A stretch of 11,659 bases of DNA from an uncultured Fibrobacter sp. Its GTDB lineage: Bacteria; Fibrobacterota; Fibrobacteria; Fibrobacterales; Fibrobacteraceae. A program made the position numbers and the translations under genes. The stretch is taken from positions 1-11,659 of the forward strand of contig CALATK010000254.1 of NCBI GenBank assembly GCA_937891805.1, given 5' to 3'. Of this stretch, positions 5,386 to 11,659 are shown in pieces. Positions within the stretch are counted from its first letter, which is position 1. Each line of letters starts with the position of its first letter. Below the pieces are notes generated by a model. That model saw nothing but the letters and a program-made list of their open reading frames with translations. It was not told the DNA's origin and did not search any database.

Positions 5386-6675
5386 ATGATTATTACAAAA
5401 GTTACTCCGAAATCTGCTGAAATTGAACGCATCTGCGGGCGCGAAGTCGCCCCCAGCAAAGAGATTCACGACAAGGTGATGCAGATCCTTGCCGACATCA
5501 AGAAGGGCGGTATCGCCAAGGCAACGGAATACGCCCAGAAGTTTGACGGGCTCAAGGGCAAGAATATTCGCGTCCCGGCATCTGCCATCGCGAAGTCTGC
5601 CGCCAAGTGCCCCAAGGAACTCCAGAAGGCCTTGAAGCAGGCTATCAAGAATGTTCGCGACTTCCACAAGAACCAGATGGAAGAATCCTGGCTCATGGAA
5701 GGGGCCGATGGGGTAGTCCTCGGTCAGCGTATTCGCCCCATGAAGCGCGTGGGTCTTTATGTGCCGGGTGGTGCAGGCATTTACCCGAGTACCGTGATTA
5801 TGAACGCCGTTCCGGCTCTGGTGGCTGGCGTTCAGGATATCGTGGTCGTGACCCCGATCAAGGGCGAAATCAACCGTGCTGTGGCTTTCGTGCTCCAGGA
5901 ATTGGGCATTGAAGAAGTCTACCACATCGGTGGCGCTCAGGCGATTGGTCTCTTGGCTTATGGAGCCAAGGACGCCAAGGGCAAGACCGTCGTGGAACGC
6001 GTCGACAAGATTGTAGGTCCGGGTAATGTGTTCGCTGCCATTGCCAAGAAGGAAGTCTTCGGCGTCGTGGATATCGACATGGTGGCTGGTCCCAGCGAAG
6101 TGCTGGTGATGGCCGACAACACCTGCGATCCGGACTTTGTGGCGGCAGACCTTTTGAGCCAGGCGGAACACGGTTCCGGCTTCGAGGCAGCCATCTGCAT
6201 TACCGACAACATGGAAACCGCCCAGATGATTAGCGCCTGCGTGGATATCCAGGTGGAAAACTCCCCGAAGAAGGAACTCCTCGAGAAGGTGCTCGGAAAC
6301 TTCGGGCGCATCCTCGTGGTGAAGGATTGGTTCGACGGCGTGGAGATCGCAAACCGCATCGCTCCCGAACACTTGGAAGTCATGACCGCCGAAGCAGAAT
6401 CCATGGCGGCACAGATCGAAAACGCGGGTGCCGTGTTTATCGGCCCGTGGTCCAGCGAGCCGGTGGGCGACTACTTTGCGGGTCCGAACCATGTGCTGCC
6501 GACGAACGGCACGGGCCGCTTCTTTAGCCCGCTCGGAGTTTACGACTTCCTCAAGCGCATGAGCATCATCCGCTACAGCGAGAAGGCCATCAAGAAGAAT
6601 GCGAAGGCCATTGCCGCCGTCGCGACCGAAGAAGGCTTTATCCACCACGCCGCCGCGGTGCTTAAGAGACTGTAA
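5386..6675 (+). CDS. hisD: Histidinol dehydrogenase
   Basis: Catalyses the last two steps of histidine synthesis, L-histidinol to L-histidine with 2 NAD+; zinc-dependent cytoplasmic homodimer. At 429 aa it has the normal full length. Visible motifs: GLYVPGGAGIYPSTVIMN (123-140, NAD region), IGGAQAIGLLAYG (181-193), VDKIVGPGN (206-214), DMVAGPSEVLV (231-241) and SQAEHG (258-263) with zinc ligands Q259 and H262. Also IAPEHLE (325-331) with the catalytic Glu328/His329 pair, GDYFAGPNHVLPT (361-373) with ligand D362, and EGFIHHAAAV with H421 as the probable last zinc ligand. The normal AG(Q/S)NHxLPT motif is here FAGPNHVLPT. No other his genes are adjacent. ATG 5386 lacks a Shine-Dalgarno. The first ~60 bp are duplicated at 3421. 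The first four codons differ between copies while the next 52 nt are almost identical, so the N-terminal tip may come from a donor. Confidence 0.95.
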   Translation: MIITKVTPKSAEIERICGREVAPSKEIHDKVMQILADIKKGGIAKATEYAQKFDGLKGKNIRVPASAIAKSAAKCPKELQKALKQAIKNVRDFHKNQMEESWLMEGADGVVLGQRIRPMKRVGLYVPGGAGIYPSTVIMNAVPALVAGVQDIVVVTPIKGEINRAVAFVLQELGIEEVYHIGGAQAIGLLAYGAKDAKGKTVVERVDKIVGPGNVFAAIAKKEVFGVVDIDMVAGPSEVLVMADNTCDPDFVAADLLSQAEHGSGFEAAICITDNMETAQMISACVDIQVENSPKKELLEKVLGNFGRILVVKDWFDGVEIANRIAPEHLEVMTAEAESMAAQIENAGAVFIGPWSSEPVGDYFAGPNHVLPTNGTGRFFSPLGVYDFLKRMSIIRYSEKAIKKNAKAIAAVATEEGFIHHAAAVLKRL

Positions 6676-6679
6676 AGAG

Positions 6680-6726
6680 TCTGTGAGCAACAAACGCCTC
6701 GTATTAACGAGGCGTGGTTGCGAGAG
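6680..6726 (+). repeat. 47-bp direct repeat with hairpin, copy 1
   Basis: Positions 6680-6726 are identical to 6775-6821, with a period of 95 nt. Each copy holds ACGCCTCG-TATTAA-CGAGGCGT (8-bp stem, 6-nt loop) framed by GCAAC and GTTGC, which extend the stem across a small internal loop. Copy 1 starts 5 nt after the hisD stop. No T-tract follows on the plus strand, so it is not a classical terminator, although hairpins here could still protect or end the transcript. Confidence 0.85.
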
Positions 6727-6774
6727 CAAAGTCAGGCCAATTTTTTATTCTTGCTTTTAGACTTTGCGGTCGCT

Positions 6775-6821
6775 TCTGTGAGCAACAAACGCCTCGTATT
6801 AACGAGGCGTGGTTGCGAGAG
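6775..6821 (+). repeat. 47-bp direct repeat with hairpin, copy 2
   Basis: Exact second copy of 6680-6726. The spacer 6727-6774 contains an inverted pair, GCAAAGTC (6726-6733) and GACTTTGC (6760-6767), around an A+T-rich core. The whole 6680-6821 block can therefore fold as three consecutive hairpins in the convergent hisD/cyclase intergenic region. Confidence 0.85.
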
Positions 6822-6862
6822 GGCTGGCCGGTGGTAAGAATCAATATGCTTTCAGCCAGCCC
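6821..6862. terminator. Inverted repeat at convergent gene ends, possible bidirectional terminator
   Basis: GGGCTGGC (6821-6828) is the perfect reverse complement of GCCAGCCC (6855-6862), with 26 nt between. It sits right after the second 47-bp repeat and 2 nt beyond the stop of the minus-strand cyclase gene (6865). No U-tract is present on either side, so any termination role is inferred from position and stem alone. Confidence 0.35.
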
Positions 6863-6864
6863 GG

Positions 6865-7860
6865 TCAGAATAGGAACATGGAATCTTCGCCTAGGTTCAG
6901 GCACACGCGGTTGCGGCCTGATTCCTTGGCGTGGTACAGGGCGTCGTCTGCCCGCTTGATGATAGACTCTACGGTGTCGCCGGATTGACGTTCCGTAAAA
7001 CCGACACTGATGGTAACGGTTATCACCTCGCCAGAAGAAAGGGCAACGCGAATCTTTTCTACTCCCGCACGCAATCTTTCTGCAATGATTTTGGCGTTGT
7101 CTACGGTGGTGTTGGGCAGGAATACCGTGAATTCTTCGCCTCCGTAGCGTACTGGCATGTCACTAGGTCTGAGGCATCGGGTGATTTCTTGCGCTACGGC
7201 AATAAGAACTTGGTCGCCGGCCAAGTGCCCATAGGTGTCGTTGATGTTCTTAAAATGGTCAATATCCAGCATGAATGCAGACAGGCTGAAATTTCCGTCA
7301 TTGCTGCGCTTGAGTTCTCTAGTATAGGTCTCTTCAAGCCAGCGACGATTGTGTAGTCCTGTCAAGGAATCCACCTTGGCGTTTTCTTCAATGCAGCGGA
7401 TATGGTATTCCTCTTCGCAAACGACTTTGTTATTGTTGCGTAATCTTCTGCTCAAAAGTTGCAAGAAATTCAGGCATAGGTCATGGGATGCGTTGAGCAT
7501 GGCGAGAGCGATGTCTGCATCAATGACCAACAAGGTGCTTTTCTCTTTGGCAAAAACTTGAGCGCTGGGTTTCACGTTGTCAAAGATGGACATTTCACCT
7601 GCGCAATGCCCAGGCAAAATGAAATCAGAAAAAGAACCGCCCTTAGAGCTTAAGACGACTTCTAGTTTGCCGTCCAATAACACCAACAGCTTTCTTTCTG
7701 GTTGGTTGGGGTCAATGAGTAGTGTTCCCGGTTCAGCCGTGATTTTTTTGCAACTGAGCAGGTAGCCTGCTAAACTTTCAAAAGAAACATTTTTGAAGAT
7801 GTCAGTCTTCAAAAACTGAGCCCTTGAAATCGGGAGGGTTTCCAGCTCGTTTGTAGTCAT
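6865..7860 (-). CDS. Diguanylate cyclase with N-terminal cyclic-nucleotide-binding-like domain (CNMP-GGDEF)
   Basis: Predicted to make cyclic di-GMP from two GTP; cytoplasmic, with no signal peptide or membrane segment. The 331-aa product has a CNMP/CAP-effector-type beta roll at about 20-125 (PGTLLIDP, LLVLLDGKLEVV, GEMSIFDN), a helix (about 127-165) and a GGDEF domain (about 164-325). The latter has DSLTGLHNRR (164-173), FMLDIDHFKNINDTYGH (196-212), GGEEF (240-244, an active variant) and an intact inhibitory I-site RPSD (231-234) exactly 5 residues before it. In the sensor domain the Arg of the phosphate-binding cassette (GE...RSA in CAP) is replaced: GEMSIFDNVKPSAQ. It may therefore not bind cAMP or cGMP. 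The start is ATG 7860, 2 nt after the stop of the barrel gene; the longer frame to 7941 lies inside that gene and is unlikely. Third gene of the operon. Confidence 0.9.
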   Translation of the reverse strand: MTTNELETLPISRAQFLKTDIFKNVSFESLAGYLLSCKKITAEPGTLLIDPNQPERKLLVLLDGKLEVVLSSKGGSFSDFILPGHCAGEMSIFDNVKPSAQVFAKEKSTLLVIDADIALAMLNASHDLCLNFLQLLSRRLRNNNKVVCEEEYHIRCIEENAKVDSLTGLHNRRWLEETYTRELKRSNDGNFSLSAFMLDIDHFKNINDTYGHLAGDQVLIAVAQEITRCLRPSDMPVRYGGEEFTVFLPNTTVDNAKIIAERLRAGVEKIRVALSSGEVITVTISVGFTERQSGDTVESIIKRADDALYHAKESGRNRVCLNLGEDSMFLF

Positions 7861-7862
7861 GA

Positions 7863-9110
7863 CTAGAAACCTAGGCTCAATTCGACCATGTAGATTCGCT
7901 GTTCGTCCTGGCCTGTGTAGTAGCCCAGTTCTTCGGCCCATGTTGCAAATTCCAAGGTGAAGAACTGCAGAACCTCTAGAGCGATACCACCGGCAGGGTA
8001 ACCTCCCTTGAAACCGCCAGATAGGCGGAGTGCTAGAGCTCGGACTCCATAGTAGTAGCCAGGCCAGGCAATCAGGTTCTGTTCAACTTCGAAACCGAAA
8101 TTAATGTGAGATAAAGGCTTGTAGTTGTTTGTGCTGTTTACAATGTCGGCAAAGTCCATGGCAATGTTGAACTTACGGCCATAACCCGTGTTCTTGTTGA
8201 AGAATCTAGGGCTGTAGTTTGCACCTACGGTCCAGTTAGGAGTGATTTTATCCCCAGCAAGTTTTTTGAAATAGATGTCTCTTAGGGATGTGCCGACTCT
8301 GACTTCGCGGGTGAGCTGATAAAGAACGCCTAAGTCGATACCCATGGAAATGGAATTGAAATCAAAGATGTTATCCGTAGCGTCGTGGTAACGATCTTCA
8401 AGGGTGTCTTGCATGGTGTCGTAATTCAAGATGTCGACTGTAAGCATTTCTACCTTGTGACGCTTGACTGCCTTTGCGCCGATACCCACGGAGAGGTTGT
8501 CCGTGAAGCCGTAAGAAATACCGCCCTGGACAACTCCATCGACATAGAAGGTGTCAATGGCCATATTGGGTAACACAATGCCAGCATCCAGGTAGGGTGC
8601 CACGTTTGCATTTACCCAGACCGCACCACCAATGCCATGGAAAGCCATTTCAGCATCGAACTTCAACTTCATGGCGAGGCTCTTGTGGTCATAGCTGTTT
8701 ACCTGGTGCATCAGTTCCGGGTGACTGGATAGGGAGTCCATCAGAACTGTTGATGCCTTGAGTCCATTAGCTTCGGCATCGTTGGAAGCTCCTTGATAGA
8801 TTTTCTGCAAGTCTTTGGCTACGTTGTAGGTGTGGAAATATGTTTCAAAGGGCCCTGCACCACCCAAGTTTAGACGCATGTCGGCGTAGTTTCGGGGATA
8901 GTATCCGGTTTCGGGGAATTTGTCGTAGTTTCCAAGCTTGTTGATTTGAGTCAAGCCAGCGTAGTTAAAGTAGATAGCCTCTTTGTCGTCGACTACGGCC
9001 ACATGGGCGTTACCCATGGCTTCGGCACGCAGAGAATGGTGCGTCGGTGCCTTGAGAGCAAAAGCGAAAGATGCAAGGCTTAGCGTAAAAAGTATTAGTA
9101 TCCGTTTCAT
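7863..9110 (-). CDS. Outer-membrane beta-barrel protein, FadL/PorV-like
   Basis: The 415-aa product opens MKRILILFTLSLASFAFA, a Sec signal peptide, followed by LRAEAMGNAHVAVVDDKEAIYFNYAGL (about 28-54). This is the RAMGxAxVAVxDDxxAxxxNPAGL-like opening of FadL/PorV-type barrels. The rest alternates polar and hydrophobic residues in strands (for example ISYGFTDNLSVGIGAKAV, INFGFEVEQNL, LALRLSGGF) and ends in Phe (VELSLGF), a usual signature for outer-membrane insertion. It has two clear barrel-type regions with a long acidic loop in between. The start codon ATG 9110 overlaps the stop of the lipoprotein gene (ATGA), with GAGG (minus strand 9122-9119) 8 nt upstream, so translation is probably coupled. 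PorV acts as a shuttle in type IX secretion, but no residue here proves that specific role; a transport or structural barrel is equally possible. Confidence 0.75.
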   Translation of the reverse strand: MKRILILFTLSLASFAFALKAPTHHSLRAEAMGNAHVAVVDDKEAIYFNYAGLTQINKLGNYDKFPETGYYPRNYADMRLNLGGAGPFETYFHTYNVAKDLQKIYQGASNDAEANGLKASTVLMDSLSSHPELMHQVNSYDHKSLAMKLKFDAEMAFHGIGGAVWVNANVAPYLDAGIVLPNMAIDTFYVDGVVQGGISYGFTDNLSVGIGAKAVKRHKVEMLTVDILNYDTMQDTLEDRYHDATDNIFDFNSISMGIDLGVLYQLTREVRVGTSLRDIYFKKLAGDKITPNWTVGANYSPRFFNKNTGYGRKFNIAMDFADIVNSTNNYKPLSHINFGFEVEQNLIAWPGYYYGVRALALRLSGGFKGGYPAGGIALEVLQFFTLEFATWAEELGYYTGQDEQRIYMVELSLGF

Positions 9111-10465
9111 TCTTGATACCTCACTTTTTGTGCTTCAAGGATTCTCTGGAAGTCGCTTTCTGAATAACGGACCCAACAGCCTCCGATGGTTTCTTGCCGA
9201 TATTGGAGACTATATTTGCCTTCATAATCTATGGCAACAGCGTGTTTTAATTCTTGGAAAGTTTCAAATGGAAGTCCCTGGGGGTTGAAGATTAGGTCTG
9301 CGGCGAACCTGAACCGGTGGTCCCCATTTTCAACCCTTCTGCGATATTCTGGATAAATAAAGTCCCATTCTTCGTTGTTGGCAGTTCTGCCATCCATATC
9401 AATATCTACGTTTCTGTATTTGTTATTTGGCCCTACAGAACGAATAATCATTAGGTTCTCAGTTCCTTGTCTATGAGCAATGGCGTTTTTTGCAATGGTC
9501 ATCTCGTCATAGACAAATTGATCGGACTGGTCTCGAGGATCCTCGTCAATTTCGCCATCTCCGTCATTGTCTTGCCCGTCTATGATTTCTTCGTCATTGC
9601 ATCCATCGCCGTCTTCATCCACGGACTGGCTGTATCCTGTGAAAGAAATGACTGTGGATAATTTCTTTTCGTTTTCGGCAGGAGTGTCTCCAATTTGGGT
9701 GATGCTGCTCATCGCATCACAGGAGGCCCCCATTGTTACATTTTTGCCTTCTTGAGAGAGCATGGAGCCAAATCCTGGCAGGAGTTGGCCTGCAACAGAA
9801 CCCATGGATTCGGGCTGTTTTGCACATGTGGAAAAGAATTCGTGAAGAGTTTCTAGTGTTTCGGTAGATTTATTGCCGTGCAACCCGTTGAGAATATCTC
9901 CCAGGTTGCATTCCGCCTCGCCGGTTGCGGCATTGACAGAGGCACAGGCCGGTATGTCGGGCATGACTTTACGCAAGACAAGCATAGTTTTGAACAATTG
10001 TAAAATCATGTAACTGTCGGAAACGTTCTTATAACTCACGACGCCGTCAAGTTGTCCAGTCGTGTCAAGTGTGATGAACACTTTCATGAAATCAAGAATA
10101 GTGTCGATGCTGTATTGGTATTTTGCTGCTGTCCCATCGCTCATTTTTGAAATGGGCATGGAATTGCTTCCCTCGGTATTGACGTACTTGAGGAGCTCAA
10201 AGGAATTTATTTCTTGAAGGTTCAGTTTTGCCTTGGCAAGACCGTACCATGCTTCGGAATGGCTTGAATCGGCTTCGATGGCCTTGCTGAAATAGTAGGC
10301 GGCCTCGGAGTAGTCGTTTGCCCGGAACTTTTGATACCCTTCGTACGTCAGGGCATTTGCGTCACTGGAATCGATATTCGCTGAACCCGTGGGGTTAAAC
10401 AGATTGCAACCTACAATCCCTAGGATCAGTGTGCATAAGAAACAAATTGAAAGTTTTATTTTCAT
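9107..10465 (-). CDS. TPR lipoprotein with aspartate-rich calcium-binding-like insert
   Basis: The 452-aa product opens MKIKLSICFLCTLILGIVGC; the lipobox LGIVGC makes Cys20 the lipidated residue, placing it in the envelope (Asn21 follows). Residues about 37-84 form one to two TPR units (ANALTYEGYQKFRANDYSEA, then AAYYFSKAIEADSSHSEAWY, then GLAKAKLNL). A middle alpha-helical part carries cysteine pairs (C174/C186, C214/C249). At about 283-309 is DEDGDGCNDEE followed by DGQDNDGDGEIDED, close to thrombospondin type 3 or EF-hand-like Asp loops that bind calcium; DIDMDGR (354-360) is a further short Asp motif. The C-terminal ~100 residues (FRFAADLIFNPQGLPFETF) are unknown. First gene of the minus-strand operon, overlapping the barrel gene by 4 nt. 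TATCTTTA lies 28 nt upstream; no Shine-Dalgarno is seen. The partnership with the barrel protein is an inference from gene order. Confidence 0.8.
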   Translation of the reverse strand: MKIKLSICFLCTLILGIVGCNLFNPTGSANIDSSDANALTYEGYQKFRANDYSEAAYYFSKAIEADSSHSEAWYGLAKAKLNLQEINSFELLKYVNTEGSNSMPISKMSDGTAAKYQYSIDTILDFMKVFITLDTTGQLDGVVSYKNVSDSYMILQLFKTMLVLRKVMPDIPACASVNAATGEAECNLGDILNGLHGNKSTETLETLHEFFSTCAKQPESMGSVAGQLLPGFGSMLSQEGKNVTMGASCDAMSSITQIGDTPAENEKKLSTVISFTGYSQSVDEDGDGCNDEEIIDGQDNDGDGEIDEDPRDQSDQFVYDEMTIAKNAIAHRQGTENLMIIRSVGPNNKYRNVDIDMDGRTANNEEWDFIYPEYRRRVENGDHRFRFAADLIFNPQGLPFETFQELKHAVAIDYEGKYSLQYRQETIGGCWVRYSESDFQRILEAQKVRYQE

Positions 10466-10493
10466 AGGTCATTCTAGATGTTCTAGTCCTTTA

Positions 10494-10501
10494 TAAAGAT
10501 A
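10494..10501 (-). promoter_or_regulatory. TATCTTTA promoter-like box for the lipoprotein operon
   Basis: On the minus strand TATCTTTA (one base off TAnnTTTG) ends 28 nt before the lipoprotein ATG at 10465, about the same distance as the hisD box from its ATG (27 nt). No -33 element is clear. It is the best promoter candidate in this divergent region (10466-10648). Confidence 0.4.
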
Positions 10502-10635
10502 ACTTTCTTCTTACAAAAAAGAACATAAATCCATCCTTTTTCCTCTTTTTTGGGGTGAAAATCCGTTTTTCCGCTGTTTTTATAGTAAAAATGCCGTTTT
10601 TTGCAAGAAAACGTGAAATCATCTGCCGAAGTAAA

Positions 10636-10643
10636 TATATTTG
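10636..10643 (+). promoter_or_regulatory. TATATTTG promoter box, 5 nt before ykgJ-like ATG
   Basis: TATATTTG matches TAnnTTTG exactly. GTGCC separates it from ATG 10649, the same 5-nt distance as at cimA, with no Shine-Dalgarno, again predicting a leaderless transcript. This favours ATG 10649 over the TTG at 10601, which would place the promoter inside the gene. Confidence 0.5.
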
Positions 10644-10648
10644 GTGCC

Positions 10649-11401
10649 ATGAGTTTGTGCGAGGAATACTTCCCGACCAGGGCGTACACCAATGCGGTGA
10701 GTAGGCTCGGACAGCTCTTGTCCAAGGAACGGGACCGCCTCGATTCTGTGGCGCAATCTCTTGGACGGAAATCTGCTGTCGGTCCAGACAACTTGGCGGT
10801 GCAGGTTCCCATGATTGTGGACTTTGCCAAAGAATACCACAGGGCCTATTCCCTCTATCTGGAGGCTGTATTACCCCAGCATAAGAATGGAATCAAGTGT
10901 GGTCCTTCTTGCGGAAATTGCTGCCACCATTACCCCATGTCTGTGGAGCCTTTTGAACTGGTTTACCTGTATTCGAATTTGAGGCGCCGAGATGACTTTA
11001 TGTCTGTCATGGAAGACTGTCAAATGCGGGCGAAACTGTTTGAAGGTCTTTTGGGCAAGCGCTTGGCGGAGTCCGATTCCGAGGATGATGCCGAAGATAG
11101 GGCCCTCCATGATTATTTTTCCCAGTGGAAGTCATGCCCGTTCTCCTCGCCCCAAGGGGATTGCAGAATATACCCCTTGCGTCCGGTGTCGTGCCGCATG
11201 TACTTTAGCGAGACTCACCCGAAATACTGCGTGCCGGAATATTTGCAGACCGAAAAGAACGAAAGCTTTGTGGTGTATATGCCAGACCATATCGAAGAGG
11301 CTCTGGGTGGTATTTCGGAACATTATGCAGACTTGGAATTGCCAGAAAGTTACTTCGGCGGGCTCCTGTCCATGAACCTTTATGAGGGTGTTTTCTCGTG
11401 A
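10649..11401 (+). CDS. YkgJ-family cysteine cluster protein
   Basis: The 250-aa product has the signature of the putative zinc- or iron-chelating CxxCxxCC family (Pfam YkgJ/UPF0153). KCGPSCGNCC gives C84, C88, C91 and C92, followed by HHYPMSVEPFELVYL; a second cysteine set sits in CPF...GDCRIYPLRPVSCRMYF...YC (C163, C172, C182, C194), with the typical R-P-x-x-C context. The acidic stretch ESDSEDDAED (141-150) is a likely loop. No signal peptide or membrane segment, so cytoplasmic. The biochemical role is not established for the family; metal binding is expected from the cysteines. The start ATG 10649 is chosen because TATATTTG ends 5 nt upstream; an in-frame TTG at 10601 would add 16 residues. 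Its TGA overlaps the ATG of the next gene by one base, implying coupled translation and a shared process. Confidence 0.87.
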   Translation: MSLCEEYFPTRAYTNAVSRLGQLLSKERDRLDSVAQSLGRKSAVGPDNLAVQVPMIVDFAKEYHRAYSLYLEAVLPQHKNGIKCGPSCGNCCHHYPMSVEPFELVYLYSNLRRRDDFMSVMEDCQMRAKLFEGLLGKRLAESDSEDDAEDRALHDYFSQWKSCPFSSPQGDCRIYPLRPVSCRMYFSETHPKYCVPEYLQTEKNESFVVYMPDHIEEALGGISEHYADLELPESYFGGLLSMNLYEGVFS

Positions 11402-11659
11402 TGGGCGAGGGACAGATGGACTTGTTCGGCCAGCTGGACCTTTTCGGTTCGGCGGCGTCCCAGGGCTATGAGCCAGCGGTCAAGAAAATTTCGGCAGAAA
11501 GTTCCGAAAACGGTCTGGTGACCTTCAAGTACAACCCCCGCATGAAAAAGAGCATCCGCTGTGTTGGAGGCTTCTTGTTCGGCCATCCGGAGGTCCTCTT
11601 GCCAGGGTATATGAAGGCTCCGGAATTTGCCCAGGCTCGGGAAATTGCTGCCGAATGGG
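11401..11659 (+). CDS. Partial gene with tandem beta-clamp-binding-like motifs; possible minigluzincin-type metallopeptidase
   Basis: The frame from ATG 11401 is open to the right edge (86 codons). It overlaps the stop of the ykgJ-like gene as TGATG; GAGGG at 11384-11388 is a rather distant Shine-Dalgarno candidate. The N-terminus reads MGEGQMDLFGQLDLFGSAAS: QMDLF (5-9) and QLDLF (11-15) both fit the bacterial sliding-clamp consensus QL(S/D)LF, the second one exactly. The following part (VTFKYNPRMKKSIRC, then EVLLPGYMKAPEFAQAREIA) resembles the start of SprT-like or YgjP/DUF45-like metallopeptidase domains (a basic YNPR...KKSI strand, then a strand ending in LP and a helix ending AAEW). The HExxH needed to confirm it would be beyond the edge. 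The gene is certain, the function is a low-confidence guess. Confidence 0.7.
   Translation, partial: MGEGQMDLFGQLDLFGSAASQGYEPAVKKISAESSENGLVTFKYNPRMKKSIRCVGGFLFGHPEVLLPGYMKAPEFAQAREIAAEW

Noticed and set aside
5374..6729. 451-codon open frame antisense to hisD
   Set aside because: Covers hisD completely on the other strand; composition is a shadow of hisD codon usage and it runs through the repeat at 6680.
6680..6821. CRISPR-like direct repeat
   Set aside because: Only two copies, each with a strong 8-bp stem and 47 nt long, one spacer containing its own inverted repeat, and no cas genes.
6680..6821. Integron attC site
   Set aside because: The paired arms lack the GTTRRRY/RYYYAAC core sequences (GTTGCGA instead) and no integrase is in the window.
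6704..6959. Overlapping ORFs on both strands through the 47-bp repeats
   Set aside because: They arise from repeated hairpin DNA, lack ribosome sites and overlap the end of the cyclase gene.
7861..7941. N-terminal extension of the diguanylate cyclase
   Set aside because: Those codons lie inside the 3' end of the barrel gene, while ATG 7860 sits 2 nt after its stop, as expected for a coupled operon start.
10483..10830. 115-codon minus-strand ORF in the divergent promoter region
   Set aside because: It is antisense to the ykgJ-like gene and runs through the A+T-rich promoter; no Shine-Dalgarno or sensible domain.

Overview
The window looks like a chromosomal segment of a member of the Fibrobacterota (Fibrobacter-like; FCB superphylum). 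This is inferred from several things together: moderate-GC housekeeping genes, several genes without a Shine-Dalgarno sequence but with a Bacteroidota-type TAnnTTTG promoter box, small secreted proteins whose C-termini resemble sorting domains, and dispersed palindromic and heptameric repeats between genes. No rRNA, tRNA, CRISPR array, transposase or integrase was found.

Layout from left to right. (1) On the minus strand, the N-terminus of an exported Ala/Pro/Glu/Gln-repeat protein runs off the left edge. (2) A divergent plus-strand gene encodes a secreted protein with a very lysine-rich segment; it ends inside a heptamer tandem repeat. (3) cimA (citramalate synthase) starts 5 nt after a promoter-like box. 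(4) Next comes an accessory island at 3299-5385: a dispersed palindrome, a truncated copy of the first ~60 bp of hisD, then two A+T-rich tandem paralogues encoding secreted six-cysteine proteins. (5) Intact hisD (histidinol dehydrogenase) follows. (6) A convergent intergenic region holds a 47-bp direct repeat, each copy carrying a strong hairpin. (7) A tightly packed minus-strand operon, read right to left, encodes a TPR/aspartate-rich lipoprotein, an outer-membrane barrel protein and a CNMP-GGDEF diguanylate cyclase. (8) A divergent plus-strand pair follows: a YkgJ-type cysteine-cluster protein overlapping a gene cut by the right edge, whose N-terminus carries two beta-clamp-binding-like pentapeptides.

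The most interesting region is the cassette between cimA and hisD. A 52-bp near-identical direct repeat of the hisD 5' end flanks ~1.9 kb of compositionally foreign DNA, so the cassette probably entered between two adjacent amino-acid biosynthesis genes and left a broken copy of the hisD start behind. A second theme is transcription starts: cimA and the ykgJ-like gene both have TAnnTTTG exactly 5 nt before ATG and no ribosome binding site, which predicts leaderless mRNAs. cimA (isoleucine precursor route) and hisD (histidine synthesis) are housekeeping genes. The lipoprotein-barrel-cyclase operon suggests c-di-GMP output tied to envelope proteins.
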